64,000 nt of DNA from CAVRTM01 sp963724015 (GTDB lineage: Bacteria > Actinomycetota > Actinomycetes > Actinomycetales > Dermatophilaceae). The position numbers and the translations under genes are program-made. A model generated the notes under the pieces. It saw nothing but the letters and a program-made list of their open reading frames with translations. It was not told the DNA's origin and searched no databases. The stretch covers positions 1 to 64,000 of the forward strand of contig CAVRTM010000008.1 in the NCBI GenBank assembly GCA_963724015.1, given 5' to 3'. Numbering within the stretch: position 1 is the stretch's first letter; every line of letters starts with the position of its first letter. This document shows, piece by piece, positions 1 to 10,011 of this stretch.

Positions 1-220
1 ACGAGGTAGATGACGGCGGCCAGGGCCGACAGCGAGTACGCCAGCGGCGCCTTGCCGAAGTCCTCGCTGATCTGCAGCGAGGCCCGGCCGGTCGCCGCCA
101 GCGCGAACACGGCGTAGACGGCAACGAGGATCCGTCCCGGACCCCAGCCGGTACGACGCCCCGCGCGGGGCGCGCCGCACCGTCCTGGGCCGCGGGTCCG
201 GGGTCGCGGCGCTCAGACAC
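1..220 (-). CDS. Small integral membrane protein (partial, runs off the window start)
   Basis: Only the N-terminal part is present. A GTG at 220-218 overlaps the stop of the upstream membrane gene in an 8-nt junction, so the two are probably translationally coupled. After a charged, Pro/Ala/Arg-rich N-terminus of about 20 residues the frame changes near position 165. The other frame then gives a hydrophobic stretch (RILVAVYAVFALAATGRA) and continues to the window edge with the segment PLAYSLSALAAVIYLV. I do not recognise a named family. The pairing with another four-helix protein suggests a small two-protein membrane unit. The frame change is most simply a one-base sequence error. Confidence 0.5.
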   Translation of the reverse strand, partial: MSERRDPGPAAQDGAARPARGVVPAGVRDGSSLPSTPCSRWRRPAGPRCRSARTSARRRWRTRCRPWPPSSTS

Positions 221-578
221 CGACACCGGTCCACAGCTGCTGCAGCCGGGCCACGAGCACGAGGAGCACGAGGCCGCCGATGACGAGGACGCCGGTGCCC
301 CAGCGGCTCTTCTCGGCCACGGCCCACACCGAGGCCAGCGGCAGCACGACCACCAGGCCGACCAGGTAGGCGACGAACACCGGCCCGTTGACGTCGCGGT
401 CGGTGGAGGCCAGCTGCACGATGCCCACGACGAGCTGGGCCAGGGTGAGGGCCTCGACGACCGCGACGACGCCCAGGACGGGGGTGTTGAGCCGTCGGTC
501 GAGGAGGGTGAGGGGACCGGCCAGGAGGATCAGCGCTCCGGTCCCGACGTAGAGCGCTGTCGTCAGCGGGTCGATCAC
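213..578 (-). CDS. Small integral membrane protein, about four TM helices
   Basis: A 121-residue intact protein with GTG start. It is almost wholly hydrophobic, with segments around residues 8-26, 32-54, 65-85 and 92-112. It has one short polar loop (STDRDVNG) and no catalytic motif. The start is set by a TAGGGT hexamer six bases upstream and by the absence of an upstream ribosome site, which suggests leaderless translation. It overlaps the next leftward gene at its stop codon. No function can be assigned; similar small membrane protein pairs are common in actinomycetes. Confidence 0.65.
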   Translation of the reverse strand: MIDPLTTALYVGTGALILLAGPLTLLDRRLNTPVLGVVAVVEALTLAQLVVGIVQLASTDRDVNGPVFVAYLVGLVVVLPLASVWAVAEKSRWGTGVLVIGGLVLLVLVARLQQLWTGVGV

Positions 579-584
579 GCGGTC

Positions 585-590
585 ACCCTA
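585..590 (-). promoter_or_regulatory. Leaderless -10 hexamer (TAGGGT)
   Basis: TAGGGT on the minus strand ends 6 nt before the GTG at 578 and fits the actinobacterial TAnnnT pattern for leaderless transcripts. Confidence 0.5.
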
Positions 591-761
591 CCCACCCGCC
601 GCCGTGCCTCCCGTACGGCCTCCCTCGCCGTGAAACGCCGTGGTTGAGACCGGAGGGGGGACTTTGGTCCTGTGTGCGCTGGTTTGGGCCGGTTAACACT
701 GGTCCGATCCCATCCTGCCTGCGGCGCTCTGTGCCGCCCTGCCCTCTGGAGCGCCCTGCCC

Positions 762-1989
762 ATGTCTGCCACCGCGTCGACGTCCTCACCCAGCCCGCTC
801 TCCCCGACGTCGCGGTCCGTGGTGCAGGCGACCGCTGCCGTGGTGGCCGAGCACGCCGAGCAGATCACCACCCGCTTCTACGCCCGCATGTTCGAGGAGC
901 ACCCCGAGCTGCTGCGGGTGTTCAACCAGGGCAACCAGGCCACCGGCGAGCAGAGCCGGGCGCTCGCGGCGTCTGTCGTGGCCTACGCGGTGCAGCTGAT
1001 CGACCCGGACGCGCCGTCGTTCGACCGGGTGATGCACCGCATCGCGTACAAGCACATCTCGCTCGGGATCCGGCCAGAGCAGTACACGATCGTCGGACAC
1101 CACCTGCTGGCGCGGTCGGTGAGGTGCTCGGTGACGCCGTCACGCCCGAGATCGCCGCGGCCTGGGACGAGGTCTACTGGCTGTTCGCGACCCAGCTCGT
1201 CGCGCAGGAGGCCCGGCTCTACCAGCAGGCGGGCGTCGACCCGGCGCACCCGGTGAGGCCGTACCGCGTGGTCCGGCGGATCGAGGAGACCGACGACGTC
1301 GTGTCTCTGGTGCTCGAGCCCACCGACGGCGGCGGCCTGCCGCAGATCGGCCCGGGGCAGTACGTCTCGGTGTTCGTGGACCTGCCGGACGGCCGGCGCC
1401 AGCCGCGCCAGTACACGGTCTCCTCCACGGCCGTCGCGACCCGGCTGCAGATCACGGTGCTTCGGGTGCATGGGGTCGACGGCGCACCGGACGGCATGGT
1501 CTCCTCCTTCCTGCACGACCACGTGGCGGTCGGGGACGTCCTGGACGTCAGCGCGCCCGCCGGCGACTTCGTCGTCCAGACCTCTGGCGGACCCCTGCTG
1601 CTGGCGAGCGCTGGTGCGGGGATCACCACGGTCCTGCCGATCGTGGAGCACATCGCCCGGACCCAGCCGCAGCGCAAGGTCATCGTCGCGCACGCCGACC
1701 GGGCGGCGGAGGACCACGCGCTGCGCGAGACGGTCCTGCACGTGGGCCGGCAGATCGACGACTTCTCGGCCTACACCTGGTACGAGAGCGTCGACCCCGC
1801 CGACCACCGCTCCGCGAGGGCTACATGGACCTCTCGCAGGTGTCGCTGGAGGACGACGTTCAGGTCTTCACGTGCGGGCCGCTGCCGTTCATGCGGCACG
1901 TGCGGGCCAGCCTGCTCGCGCGTGGGGTGCCGGCGTCCTCCATCCGGTACGAGGTGTTCGGCCCGGATCTGTGGTCGCCCCAGGACTGA
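762..1989 (+). CDS. hmp: Flavohemoprotein, nitric oxide dioxygenase (two frameshifts as sequenced)
   Basis: Three collinear frames together give a full flavohemoprotein of about 408 residues. The N-terminal globin domain (about 1-140) contains the FxxR helix and the proximal-His helix (AYKHISLGIRPEQY). The FAD domain follows with RQYTVSS, where the flavin-binding RxYS motif sits. The C-terminal NAD domain has GAGITTVLPI and ends FTCGPLPFM and YEVFGPD. The family oxidises NO to nitrate using O2, heme, FAD and NAD(P)H in the cytoplasm. Frame changes lie at about 1112 and 1806, each fitting one missing base in a GC run. The gene is monocistronic and an NsrR-type site was not obvious upstream. 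Confidence 0.88.
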
Positions 1990-2022
1990 CTCACCGCAGC
2001 CGCGCGTACGACGGACGGCCGC

Positions 2023-2883
2023 TCACCGCGGGGGTGTCGACCCCCGTGGCGACCAGGGGGTGACCGGCCGCTCCCGCCGCGTCCCGTCCACGACCACGTC
2101 GACCCGCTCGTCGAAGAAGGCGACCAGCCCCGACACCTCCGCGGCCTCCCGCAGCGGAGCCGGGTAGGTCCAGGCCAGGTCCGGCACCTCGGCGCCGCCG
2201 ACGACGGGGGACAGGTACGACGCGTGCCCCTTGTAGGCGCACGTCGTGCGGGTCGCACTGGGCACCAGCGGCGCGCTGATGTCCTCCCGTGGCAGGTAGA
2301 AGCGGGTCGGGAGGAGCGTCTCGAACAGCATGCGGGTGCGGGTCGACTCGGCGAGCAGCTCGCCATCCAGCTCGATCCGGACCCGTCGCGAGCTGCGCAG
2401 GATGTCGATGCGGTGGAAGGGGTCGCGGGGGTGCCCCAGGTTGGGCTCGTCCTCCTCCCACCAGCTGTCGAAGGCGTCGAAGTCGAGCACGACGTAGCCC
2501 GCCAGGTCGGGGTCGGCGAGGCGCAGACCGGCCGCCGGACGCACCTGCCGCCCGTGGACGACGTCGACCGGCTGCCCCTCGGCGGTGTGCACCGCGAACG
2601 GGATGGACGGGTCGAGTACCCGTCGCCGGGACACCTCGGGCATCCGGTGGCCGACCCTCTCGTCAGCGAGCGCGCCCGGCGCCGCGGCCACCAGCTCGGC
2701 GGCCAGGTCCTCGGCCGGCACGGCCCACGAGGGGACCACCCGTCGCGGTTCCCAGAGCAGCACCGCGCGGGTGGAGTCCACGACGATGTCGCCGTCCAGG
2801 ACCGCACGCACCCGCTTGCCGGTGGGTTCGTGGCGCAGCCCCAGAAGGCCACTCGTCAGGGTCGTGCGGACCAGGGTGCTCAT
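2023..2883 (-). CDS. Tandem DUF427-domain protein
   Basis: A 286-residue intact protein. The C-terminal half shows the DUF427 signature: ARxLFET-like MLFETLLPTRFYLPRED, then CAYKGHASYLS and DLAWTYPAPL. The N-terminal half (about 20-110) is a weaker second copy with VRAVLDGDIVVDSTRAV and a shared W-x-P pattern. DUF427 proteins are small beta-sheet proteins of unknown activity that are abundant in actinobacteria and fungi. The start is supported by GGGAGG 8 nt upstream. The region immediately upstream carries short GCGTCGC repeats. The gene is convergent with hmp. Confidence 0.8.
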   Translation of the reverse strand: MSTLVRTTLTSGLLGLRHEPTGKRVRAVLDGDIVVDSTRAVLLWEPRRVVPSWAVPAEDLAAELVAAAPGALADERVGHRMPEVSRRRVLDPSIPFAVHTAEGQPVDVVHGRQVRPAAGLRLADPDLAGYVVLDFDAFDSWWEEDEPNLGHPRDPFHRIDILRSSRRVRIELDGELLAESTRTRMLFETLLPTRFYLPREDISAPLVPSATRTTCAYKGHASYLSPVVGGAEVPDLAWTYPAPLREAAEVSGLVAFFDERVDVVVDGTRRERPVTPWSPRGSTPPR

Positions 2884-2902
2884 CGACTCGCCTCCCCGTA
2901 GT

Positions 2903-2936
2903 GCGTCGCGCGTCCGCGTCGCGCGTCGCGCGTCGC
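2903..2936. repeat. Four copies of the heptamer GCGTCGC
   Basis: Copies begin at 2903, 2916, 2923 and 2930; the last three are perfectly contiguous 7-bp tandem units. The array lies 20-50 nt upstream of the DUF427 start, so it could affect its promoter or be slippage-prone. Confidence 0.6.
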
Positions 2937-2978
2937 TCCAGCATGCGCCGGTCGGGCCGGGGAGTCACCCCCGCCGGG

Positions 2979-3791
2979 TCAGACCGCGCAGCGCGGGGTG
3001 GCCGCCGCCGCGGCCCAGGCCGCGCGGTAGGCCGCGAGCACCGGGAGGGCGCTCCGCACGGCGACCAGCCACCCACTGGCCTGCGGCCCGCCGGGCGCGT
3101 GGGCGGACTCGGTGGTCGTGACGGCCAGGTGGCGGGACCAGGCCGCCGTCACCGGGGTGGCCGCAGCGGCGAGGCGGTCCAGGGCGCCGCTGCGGGCCAC
3201 GCACCCGCCGGCCGCCCCGCGCAACGGACCGGTGGCGGCAGCGGCGAGGGCGGCGCAGGCGTGACCGGTGGCCGCCCGCAGCCGCACGGCCCGGGCGAAC
3301 CCGACCGCGTCACCGGCCCCGGCCGCCCGCGTCGCCGACCAGGCGCCGACCGCCCCCAGCCAGGTGGTGTGGCCGGCGTCGAGGGCGAGCTGGACCTGGA
3401 CGTGCCGGGACCAGTCACGGTACGACGCCGCGCCGGCCCGGGCCACGGCCTCGCCGGCGAGGACCTCGCTGCGGCACCGGGCCAGCGCGGCGGCCGGCGC
3501 GTCCCCGGGCGCCGTACCGGTGAGGACGGGGCCGACCTGGCCAGTGACCGGCAGCTGCCGCGACAGGATGGGGGCCTGACCGGCGGCCCCGGGCAGTGAC
3601 GCATCGACGGTCCGCCCGGCGGGGGGCGGGCTGGGTGCCCGGACGCCCGCCACGGCACCGGGCAGGCCGGGCAGCGAGCCCATGGTCCAGATGGCGACGC
3701 AGACGAGCAGCACCACCGGCCCCCACCACGCCACGCGACGCTGGGTGCTGCTGGGCGAAGGGGTCCCCGGTGTCCGGTGGGTGCCGGCCAT
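2979..3791 (-). CDS. Ala-rich secreted or membrane-anchored protein of unknown function
   Basis: About 270 residues from the ATG at 3791. It starts with a short basic N-terminus followed by one hydrophobic segment (AWWGPVVLLVCVAIWTMGSL), then a Pro-rich linker and a long Ala-rich, probably helical, extracytoplasmic region. Cysteines are scattered (RCRSEV, HACAAL, GGCVAR, PRCAV), which would fit disulfides. An in-frame upstream extension exists, but CAGAGT six bases before this ATG favours it as the true start. No family recognised. Confidence 0.6.
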   Translation of the reverse strand: MAGTHRTPGTPSPSSTQRRVAWWGPVVLLVCVAIWTMGSLPGLPGAVAGVRAPSPPPAGRTVDASLPGAAGQAPILSRQLPVTGQVGPVLTGTAPGDAPAAALARCRSEVLAGEAVARAGAASYRDWSRHVQVQLALDAGHTTWLGAVGAWSATRAAGAGDAVGFARAVRLRAATGHACAALAAAATGPLRGAAGGCVARSGALDRLAAAATPVTAAWSRHLAVTTTESAHAPGGPQASGWLVAVRSALPVLAAYRAAWAAAAATPRCAV

Positions 3792-3797
3792 CCGTGG

Positions 3798-3803
3798 ACT
3801 CTG
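3798..3803 (-). promoter_or_regulatory. Possible leaderless -10 (CAGAGT)
   Basis: CAGAGT on the minus strand ends 6 nt before the ATG at 3791; the match to TAnnnT is weak at the first base. Confidence 0.3.
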
Positions 3804-3899
3804 GCACGGCGGCAAGCCGGCCGGGATCATGCATACGGCGTGGCCGCCGACCCCCACAACGCGACGATCATCACCGCCGTGCCAGGTGCGCCGGGACCC

Positions 3900-4594
3900 C
3901 TACTGGAGCAGGCTGACGCCCCGGGAGATCACGAGGATGGACAGCAGCAGCGCGGAGACCGACTCACGGCCATGAGCATCTTGGCCCGGGGGGAGAGCGG
4001 CATCGTGTCGGTCGGGCTGAACGCCGAGGAGTTCGTCACCGAGACGTAGAGGTAGTCGATGAACCCGGGCGCCCACCCCGACTTCGCGGCCGAGCGCACG
4101 GCCACCTCGGCCACCGCGTCGTGGTCCTCGTCCTGCGGGAAGCGGAAGTCGGCGGCGGGCAGGGCCGGCCGGGCGGTCTGGGTCCGCTCGACGGGGCCGC
4201 CTCGGTCCAGCTCCCAGTAGGCCAGGGCGAAGACGAGGACGTTCGTCAGCCAGACCTGGGCTGCGGCGAGCAGCAGCACGTTGCCCTGGTCGCGTCCCAC
4301 CGCTGACCAGCTCGCGGACCAGCAGCACCAGCGACGTGCCGTTGACCGCGGCGATGAGCAGGACCAGGGCGATGGACAGCCGGCGCAGCCCCGGTTCTGC
4401 CGGGTCATCCGGCGGGGGTTGGCCGCCACCAGGGGGATGAACAGGGCCAGCTCCAGCGCCGGTACGACGAGCCGCGGCCCGACCAGCAGCGGCTCGGGAA
4501 GCAGGCTGTACAGGCAGATCGCGACGAGCACGGCCACCGCTGCCGGCAGCCGTGGCTCGCCGGGGTGCTCCTGACCGTCCGCCTGCTCCGTCAC
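3900..4594 (-). CDS. Conserved polytopic membrane protein, paralogue 1 (three frameshifts)
   Basis: Assembled across three frames this is a roughly 230-residue membrane protein closely similar to the gene at 16876-17574. Shared blocks are GEPRLPAA, LLPEPLL, GPRLVVPALEL, AANPRRM, FALAYWELDRGGPV, ADFRFPQDEDHDA and the C-terminal SVTNSSAFSPTDTMPLSPRAK. About five or six TM segments flank a cytoplasmic acidic loop. Frame changes lie near 4395, 4297 and 3967; the last is one missing G relative to the paralogue. The C-terminus resembles the YVSxT-DT-S region of DUF1345-type proteins, but I would not assign that family firmly. Function unknown. Confidence 0.7.
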
Positions 4595-4600
4595 GGACCC

Positions 4601-4606
4601 GTTGTA
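4601..4606 (-). promoter_or_regulatory. Leaderless -10 (TACAAC), conserved in the paralogue
   Basis: The string CTACAACGGGTCCGTGACGG around the GTG at 4594 differs at one base from the string in front of the paralogue at 16876, so the promoter was duplicated or retained together with the gene. Confidence 0.6.
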
Positions 4607-4671
4607 GCCCGTGGAGGGCCTTCACCTCGGCTGCCACACCGAACGACGCGCCGTGTCCTCCCGTCGGCGCC

Positions 4672-6663
4672 CTACCGGCGGCCGCGGCGGGCGCGCAGGT
4701 AGTCGGCGACGACGTACTCGCCGAGCCGGCCGAGGTCGGGGGTGAAGACCCGGCCGCCGGCCCGCCGGGCGATGGCGTCGACGAACCGGGCCAGCCCCGG
4801 GTCCTCGCCGAGCATGAAGAAGTTGAGCGTGGCGCCGTACCGGCTCAGCTCGTCGACCTGGGCCGACGGTGGCGCGCAGCGTCTCGCTGGGTGGTCGGCC
4901 AGCTGGAACTCGGGCGCGCCGTCGCCGGCCGATGTGGGCGGTCGGCTCGCCGTCGGTGACCACCAGCACGACCGGCTCGGCGTCGGGGTGCCGGCGCAGG
5001 TGCCGTGCGGCGAGCATCAGCGCGTGCTGCAGGTTGGTGCCCTGGACCCACTCCGGCTCGACGTCGGCCAGCTGCACCGGCGAGAGCCGCCGGGCGGCCA
5101 GGTTGAACCCGATCACCTGCAGCGCGTCCTGGCGGAACCGGGTCTCGACCAGGTGCGAGAGCGCCAGCGCGGTCTGCTTCATCGGGCCCCAGCGGCCCTC
5201 CTGCACCATCGAGAACGACAGGTCGACGCACAGCGCGACCGCGGCGGTGGTGCGCCGCTCGGTCTCGACCACCTCGAAGTCCTCGACCATCAGCTGCACC
5301 CCGCCCGACGGCAGCCCGCGCCCGGCGGAGCGCGTTGGCGACCGTGCGCGACGGCGTCGATCGGCAGCTCGTCGCCGAACACCCAGGGCCGGGTCAGGCC
5401 GGTCGCGCTCGTCGGCCGAGCCGGTGCGGTGGTCCTCGTGGTCGCCGCGGCCGGCTGGCGTCGAGCTGGGCGAAGACCCGCTTGAGCGCGGTCTCGCCGA
5501 GCCGGCGTACGGCCCGCGGGGTCAGCCGCAGCCCGTCGTCGCCGCGGGAGAGGTAGCCCTGCTGCTCCAGCTCGCGCTCCAGCTCGCGCAGCGCCTCGCA
5601 GGTCGCGCGCCGCGCCGGAGCCGAGCCGCTGCTCGAGCAGCTCGACGTCGACGTCGTCCAGCGTCGAGCCGGGGTAGCCCTGGGCCAGCTGCTGCTCGAG
5701 CGCCTCCAGGTCGGCGAGCTCGGCCACCGCCTCGACCGCCTCGCTGTAGCCGAGCGACTGCCCGCCGGGCTGCATGCCCGACCGGGCTGCGCGGTCCAGC
5801 CCGGGCCGCAGCGCCCGCAGGTTGTCCGACGAGCTGGGCCATCTCCGAGGCCAGGTCGGCGTCGGCGAGGGCGTCGCTCATCAGCTGGGCCAGCTGCTCG
5901 CGCTGCTCCGGGCTGAGCGAGGCCATCATCCGCTGCCGCGGCGGCCTGCCGGCGGGCCAGCGCGTCGATCAGCTCGTCGACGTCCTCGGGCTCCTCGGGG
6001 AAGAGGTCGCCGTGCTTGTCCATGAACTCGTGGAACTGGTCGGTGGTGTCCTCGCCGCGGGCGTGCGCCGCCAGCAGCGCGTTGAGGTCGGCCAGCATGT
6101 CCTCGCACGGCCTGCATCGCCTGCGGGTCGCCGGAGCGTCAGCGCCTGCTTCATCCCGGCGAACTGCGCGTCGAGCACCTCGCGCCGGAGCATCTCCTGG
6201 ATCGACTCGTACGCCGCACGGGCCTCGGGCGACTGCCAGTCGTAGTCGGCGAGCGCCCGGACCGCCCCGGCCACGTCGTCCGGCAGCGTCGCCAGCTCCA
6301 TCTCGGCCAGCCGGGCCGCGTCGTCGTCCTCGACCGGCGAGGGTGTCCCGCTCGGCGGCGAGGGCCTGGTCGAGCGCGGCGCGGACCTGGTCGAGCGTGC
6401 CGGCCGAGGTCGCCGCGGCGGCGGGCCCGTCCTGCGCATCCGGCGGACCCGGTCGCCGCAGCTCGTCCAGGCCGGGGCGCCCGTCCAGCCCGCGGCGCAG
6501 CAGCTCGCGCAGCGCCTCGTTCAGGCTGCCGCCGGCCAGCACGTCGCTGGCCCACCTCGTCCAGTGCCGCGCGGACGTCGTACGGCGGGGCGAGCGGGTC
6601 CGGGCCGCCGTGCCAGGGCCCGTAGCGGAACCGGCCGTGGGCGGACGGGTCGCGGTCGGGCAT
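4672..6663 (-). CDS. VWA-domain protein, Rv0959-like partner of a MoxR ATPase (multiple frameshifts)
   Basis: Collinear frames from the ATG at 6663 to the TAG at 4672 give a protein of about 660 residues, matching the length I recall for mycobacterial Rv0959. The N-terminal half is helical and acidic (EDDDAARLAEMELATLPDD, then EEPEDVDELIDALARRQ). The C-terminal 200 residues are a von Willebrand A domain with the MIDAS loop CVDLSFSMVQEG, the later QGTNLQHAL threonine loop and VVTDGEPTAH. At least ten frame changes occur, for example near 6553, 6340, 6107, 5775 and 4935. The start lies 4 nt after the MoxR stop, so the genes are co-transcribed. VWA/MoxR pairs act as metal-chelatase-like or chaperone complexes; the client here is unknown. 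Confidence 0.75.
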
Positions 6664-6667
6664 CGGG

Positions 6668-8061
6668 CTAGGCGCCGTAGACGGTGCGGCCGCCCACGGA
6701 GTCCTTGTCGATCCGGCGGGTCAGGTGCAGGCCCTCCAGCACGAACTCGACCGCGGCGGCGACCTCACCGGGGGAGGCGTCGTCGCCGTGGCCGAGCCGG
6801 TCGAGCACCTTGGACAGGCCCGGCACGGTGCCCAGCTGCTGGAGCAGGTCGGCGGCCGGCACCAGCTCGCCGGTCTCGACGACCGCCCCCTCGGCGAACA
6901 GGTCGGTGAAGCCGGACAGGTCCAGCCCGGCCAGCCGGGCCCGGAACGTCTCGGCGAAGGCGACCTTGAGCAGGTGGTCCAGCACGTCGCGCTCGCGGCC
7001 CTCCTCGCCCATCTCGAACTCGACCTTGCCCAGCAGCGTCGGCACCACGGTCGGCACGTCGCAGGTGCGGGCCACGGCCTCGGGGTCGGCCACCCGGGCG
7101 GAGCGGCGCAGCGCGGAGGCGGCGATGCCCTCGGTCGCGGCGATCGAGAACCGGGCGGACACCCCGGAGCGCTGGTCGACCGAGGACGAGCCGCGCAGGC
7201 CGCGGGTGAACCGGGCGACGACCTCGACCAGGTGCTCGGGCACCTCGGCGACCACGGCGGCCTCCTGGCGGATCAGGCGCACCTCGTCGTCGACCTCGAG
7301 CTGGTAGTGGGTGCGGATCTCGGCGCCGAAGCGGTCCTTCAGCGGGGTGATGATCCGGCCGCGGTTGGTGTAGTCCTCGGGGTTGGCGGTGGCCACCAGC
7401 AGCAGGTCCAGCGGCAGCCGCAGGGAGTAGCCGCGGATCTGGATGTCGCGCTCCTCCAGCACGTTGAACATCGCGACCTGGATCCGCTCGGCGAGGTCGG
7501 GCAGCTCGTTCAGCCCGAAGACGCCGCGGTTGGTGCGCGGCACCAGCCCGTAGTGCACCGTCTCGGGGTCGCCGAGGGTGCGGCCCTGGGCCACCTTGAC
7601 CGGGTCGACGTCGCCGACCAGGTCGCCGACGCTGGTGTCGGGGGTGGCCAGCTTCTCGGTGTAGCGCTCGGTCGCGGTGCCGCCAGGTGACCGGCAGCGT
7701 CGTCGCCGACCTCCTCCAGCAGCCGGCGGCAGCGCGCGCACTCGGGAGCCAGCGGGTCGTCGTTGATCTCGCAGCCGGCGACGGCGGGGCTCCACTCGTC
7801 CAGCAGCTCGACCAGGGTGCGCATCAGCCGCGTCTTGCCCTGGCCGCGCTCGCCGAGCAGCACCAGGTCGTGGCCGGCGAGCAGCGCGGTCTCGAGCTCG
7901 GGCAGGACGGTGTCGTCGAACCCGACGATGCCGGGGAAGGCCGGCTCGCCCGACCGCAGCCGGTCAAGCAGGTTGGCACGGATCTCCTGCTTCACCGTGC
8001 GCGTCGTGTAGCCGGTGTCGCGCAGCTGGCCCAGCGTGGCCGGGCGGTCGAGGTGGCTCAT
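6668..8061 (-). CDS. MoxR/BchI-type AAA+ ATPase, Rv0958-like (frameshifted near 7685)
   Basis: About 460 residues. Walker A is GERGQGKTRL at about residue 79 and the sensor region shows VATANPEDYTNRGRIITPLKDRFGAE. A cysteine-containing insert (CARCRRLLEEVG) sits between them. The core is intact apart from a double frame change at about 7675-7700 that a one-base insertion pair would explain (expected LPVTWRHRD then ERYTEKL). The ATPase resembles the I-subunit of Mg-chelatase. It lies directly upstream of the VWA gene, the same order as Rv0958-Rv0959 in mycobacteria. Mg-chelatase annotation is by similarity only; no tetrapyrrole genes are adjacent. Confidence 0.85.
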
Positions 8062-8067
8062 GCACCA

Positions 8068-8073
8068 ACGCTA
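8068..8073 (-). promoter_or_regulatory. Leaderless -10 (TAGCGT)
   Basis: TAGCGT ends 6 nt before the ATG at 8061 and would drive the MoxR-VWA operon. The same hexamer precedes the genes starting at 44064 and 30465. Confidence 0.55.
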
Positions 8074-8128
8074 CGTCGGCCGGTCAAGGCGTTCGCCGCA
8101 GGCACCCATCGTCGTCACCGGGGCCTGT

Positions 8129-8134
8129 CAGGAT
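8129..8134 (+). promoter_or_regulatory. Possible leaderless -10 (CAGGAT)
   Basis: CAGGAT ends 6 nt before the ATG at 8141, divergent from the MoxR promoter 55 bp away. Confidence 0.35.
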
Positions 8135-8140
8135 CGGCCC

Positions 8141-9320
8141 ATGACGCGCACGGTCACGGTCGAGGAGCGGCGGGCCCGGCTGGCCCGGCGGCACCGGCTG
8201 CTGCCCGAGGCGCGCACCGACGACCTGCCGGCGATCGCCGACGACCTCGTGGCGCTGCACTCCAGTGACCCGGCCACCGTGCACCTCTCGGCGATGGCCC
8301 GCATGCGCCGCCCCTGCGTGGGCGCCGTCGAGCAGGCGCTGTACGACGACCGTGCGCTCGTCCGCCACCACGCCATGCGGCGCACGCTCTGGGTGGCGAC
8401 CCCCGGCGCCGTGCGCGTCATGCACGCGGCGGCCACCCGCAAGCTGGTCGGCCCCGAGCACCGGCGCACGGCCAAGCTGCTCGCGGACAACGGCGTCGAC
8501 GACCCGGAGGCGTGGCTCGCGCAGGCGCGGGAGCAGGTGCTCGCCACGCTGCGCGAGCACGGGCCGATGACCGCGCGCGACATCGGCGAGGCGGTGCCGG
8601 CGCTGCGCCACCGCATCGTGATGGCGCCGGGCAAGCGCTACTCGGCGACGGTCTCCGCGCACACCCGGGTGCTGCTCAACCTCGGCTTCGAGGGCCAGGT
8701 CGTGCGCACCCGGCCGGTCGGGTCGTGGATCAACAGCACCTACACCTACGCCGCCATGGACACCTGGCTCGACGGCGGCCTCGGTGATCTCGGCGCCAGG
8801 GAGGCCGCCCGCGACCTGGCGCTGCGCTGGCTGCGCGCGTTCGGCCCGGGCACCGCCGCAGACCTGCAGTGGTGGGCCGGGTGGACCGCGGCCACGACCC
8901 GCGCCGCCCTCGCCGACTGCGGGGCGGTGGAGGTGCGCCTCGAGGAGGGCACGGGTTTCGTCGCGCCGGGCGACGAGGACCCGGTCGAGCCGGTCGGTCC
9001 GTGGGTGGCCCTGCTGCCCGGGCTCGACCCGACGACGATGGGCTGGCAACGCCGCGGGTGGTACCTGCCGGAGGCGTGCGCGGACGCGTTCGACCGCATG
9101 GGCAATGCCGGTCCGACGATCTGGGTCGACGGGCAGGTCGTCGGGGCGTGGGTGCAGGCCCCCGACGGCGAGCTGCGGACGCACCTGTTCCTGGACGTGG
9201 GCCGCGCCCGACGCTCAGAGATCGAGAGCCGGGCCTCAGAGGTCGGCCCAGATGATCGGCGACACGCGCTTCGCGGTCCGGTTCCCCAGCCGGATCTCGG
9301 CCCGGCTGTCCGCGCAGTAG
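8141..9320 (+). CDS. Winged-helix DNA-binding domain protein (HTH_42 family; one frameshift)
   Basis: About 393 residues. Diagnostic features are the N-terminal RRHRLL..ADDLVALHSSDPATVHLS block, RRTLWVATP, GPMTARDIGEAVP, a central AADLQWWAGWT and the C-terminal DGQVVGAWVQ. These match the AlkX/HTH_42 winged-helix family, some members of which unhook DNA crosslinks or act in repair; most are uncharacterised. A frame change at about 9246, best explained by one extra G, restores the family C-terminus IGDTRFAVRFPSRISARLSAQ and the stop at 9320. Without it the frame runs on to 9430 with low-complexity sequence. Confidence 0.8.
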
Positions 9321-9379
9321 CGCACGGGCCGTCGTACCCCGGTGGTCGCGGCGCGCGTCTCGGCCCGGGGCCGGCTCAC

Positions 9380-9408
9380 TGGCTGGCTGAGCTGGAACCA
9401 GCCAGCCA
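9380..9408. terminator. Bidirectional hairpin between convergent genes
   Basis: TGGCTGGCT at 9380-9388 pairs perfectly with AGCCAGCCA at 9400-9408 across an 11-nt loop. It lies between the stops of the winged-helix gene and the Hsp20 gene; no U-tract, which is usual in high-GC actinomycetes. Confidence 0.5.
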
Positions 9409-9475
9409 AGCGCCGTACGCCGCCCGGTGACCGCGCCCAGTCTGGGCTGCGTCAGCCCTGGCTGCCGCCCGCGCG

Positions 9476-10011
9476 TCAGCCCTGGGACTGCTGCTCCGGG
9501 GAGGCCGGCGCCTGTGTCCCCGCGTCCTGGGTGCCTTGGCTCGAGGCACGTCTGCGCCGGCCGACCCACCGGGTCCGGCGGTGACCTGCTGGGCGCCGCT
9601 GTGCCCGCTCTGGATCTGGATCTTGCGCGGCTTGGAGCGCTCGGACACCGGGATGGTCAGGGTGAGCACGCCGTTCTCGTAGCTGGCGTGGATCCCGGCG
9701 ACGTCCAGCCCCTCACCGAGCGTGAGCTGGCGCATGAAGCTGCCGGCCGGTCGTTCCTGGGTCAGCCACTGGGCCTCACCGTCGTCGGCCTGCAGGGTGC
9801 GCTCGGCCTTGATGGTGAGGGTGTTGCCGTCCACGTCGAGGTCGATCGAGCCGGGGTCCACCCCGGGCAGGTCGATGTTGACGACGTAGTGGTCGCCGGA
9901 GCGGTACAGGTCCAGGGGCATCCAGCGCGGTGCCCGTCCTTGCGACATCGAGCCCATCAGCTGGCTCGTCAGCCGGTCCATGTCCCGGAAGGGGTCAAAG
10001 ACCAGTGCCAT
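9476..10011 (-). CDS. Hsp20/alpha-crystallin small heat-shock protein
   Basis: About 178 residues. The alpha-crystallin domain spans roughly 35-130, with YVVNIDLPGVDPGSIDLDV, the TLTIKAER strand, RQLTLGEGLDV, YENGVLTLTIPV and the terminal KPRKIQI patch. It is a cytoplasmic ATP-independent holdase. The start is fixed by AAGGAGG about 8 nt upstream. Near 9530 the frame changes; the alternative frame gives a natural polar tail ending SPEQQSQG, so the longer Arg-rich tail read in the first frame is probably an artefact. No HspR/HAIR inverted repeat was clear in the 190 bp upstream. Confidence 0.9.

Noticed and set aside
4672..6663. Calling the VWA gene a pseudogene
   Set aside because: Frameshifts are present throughout the window in clearly essential-type genes; sequence error is more likely.
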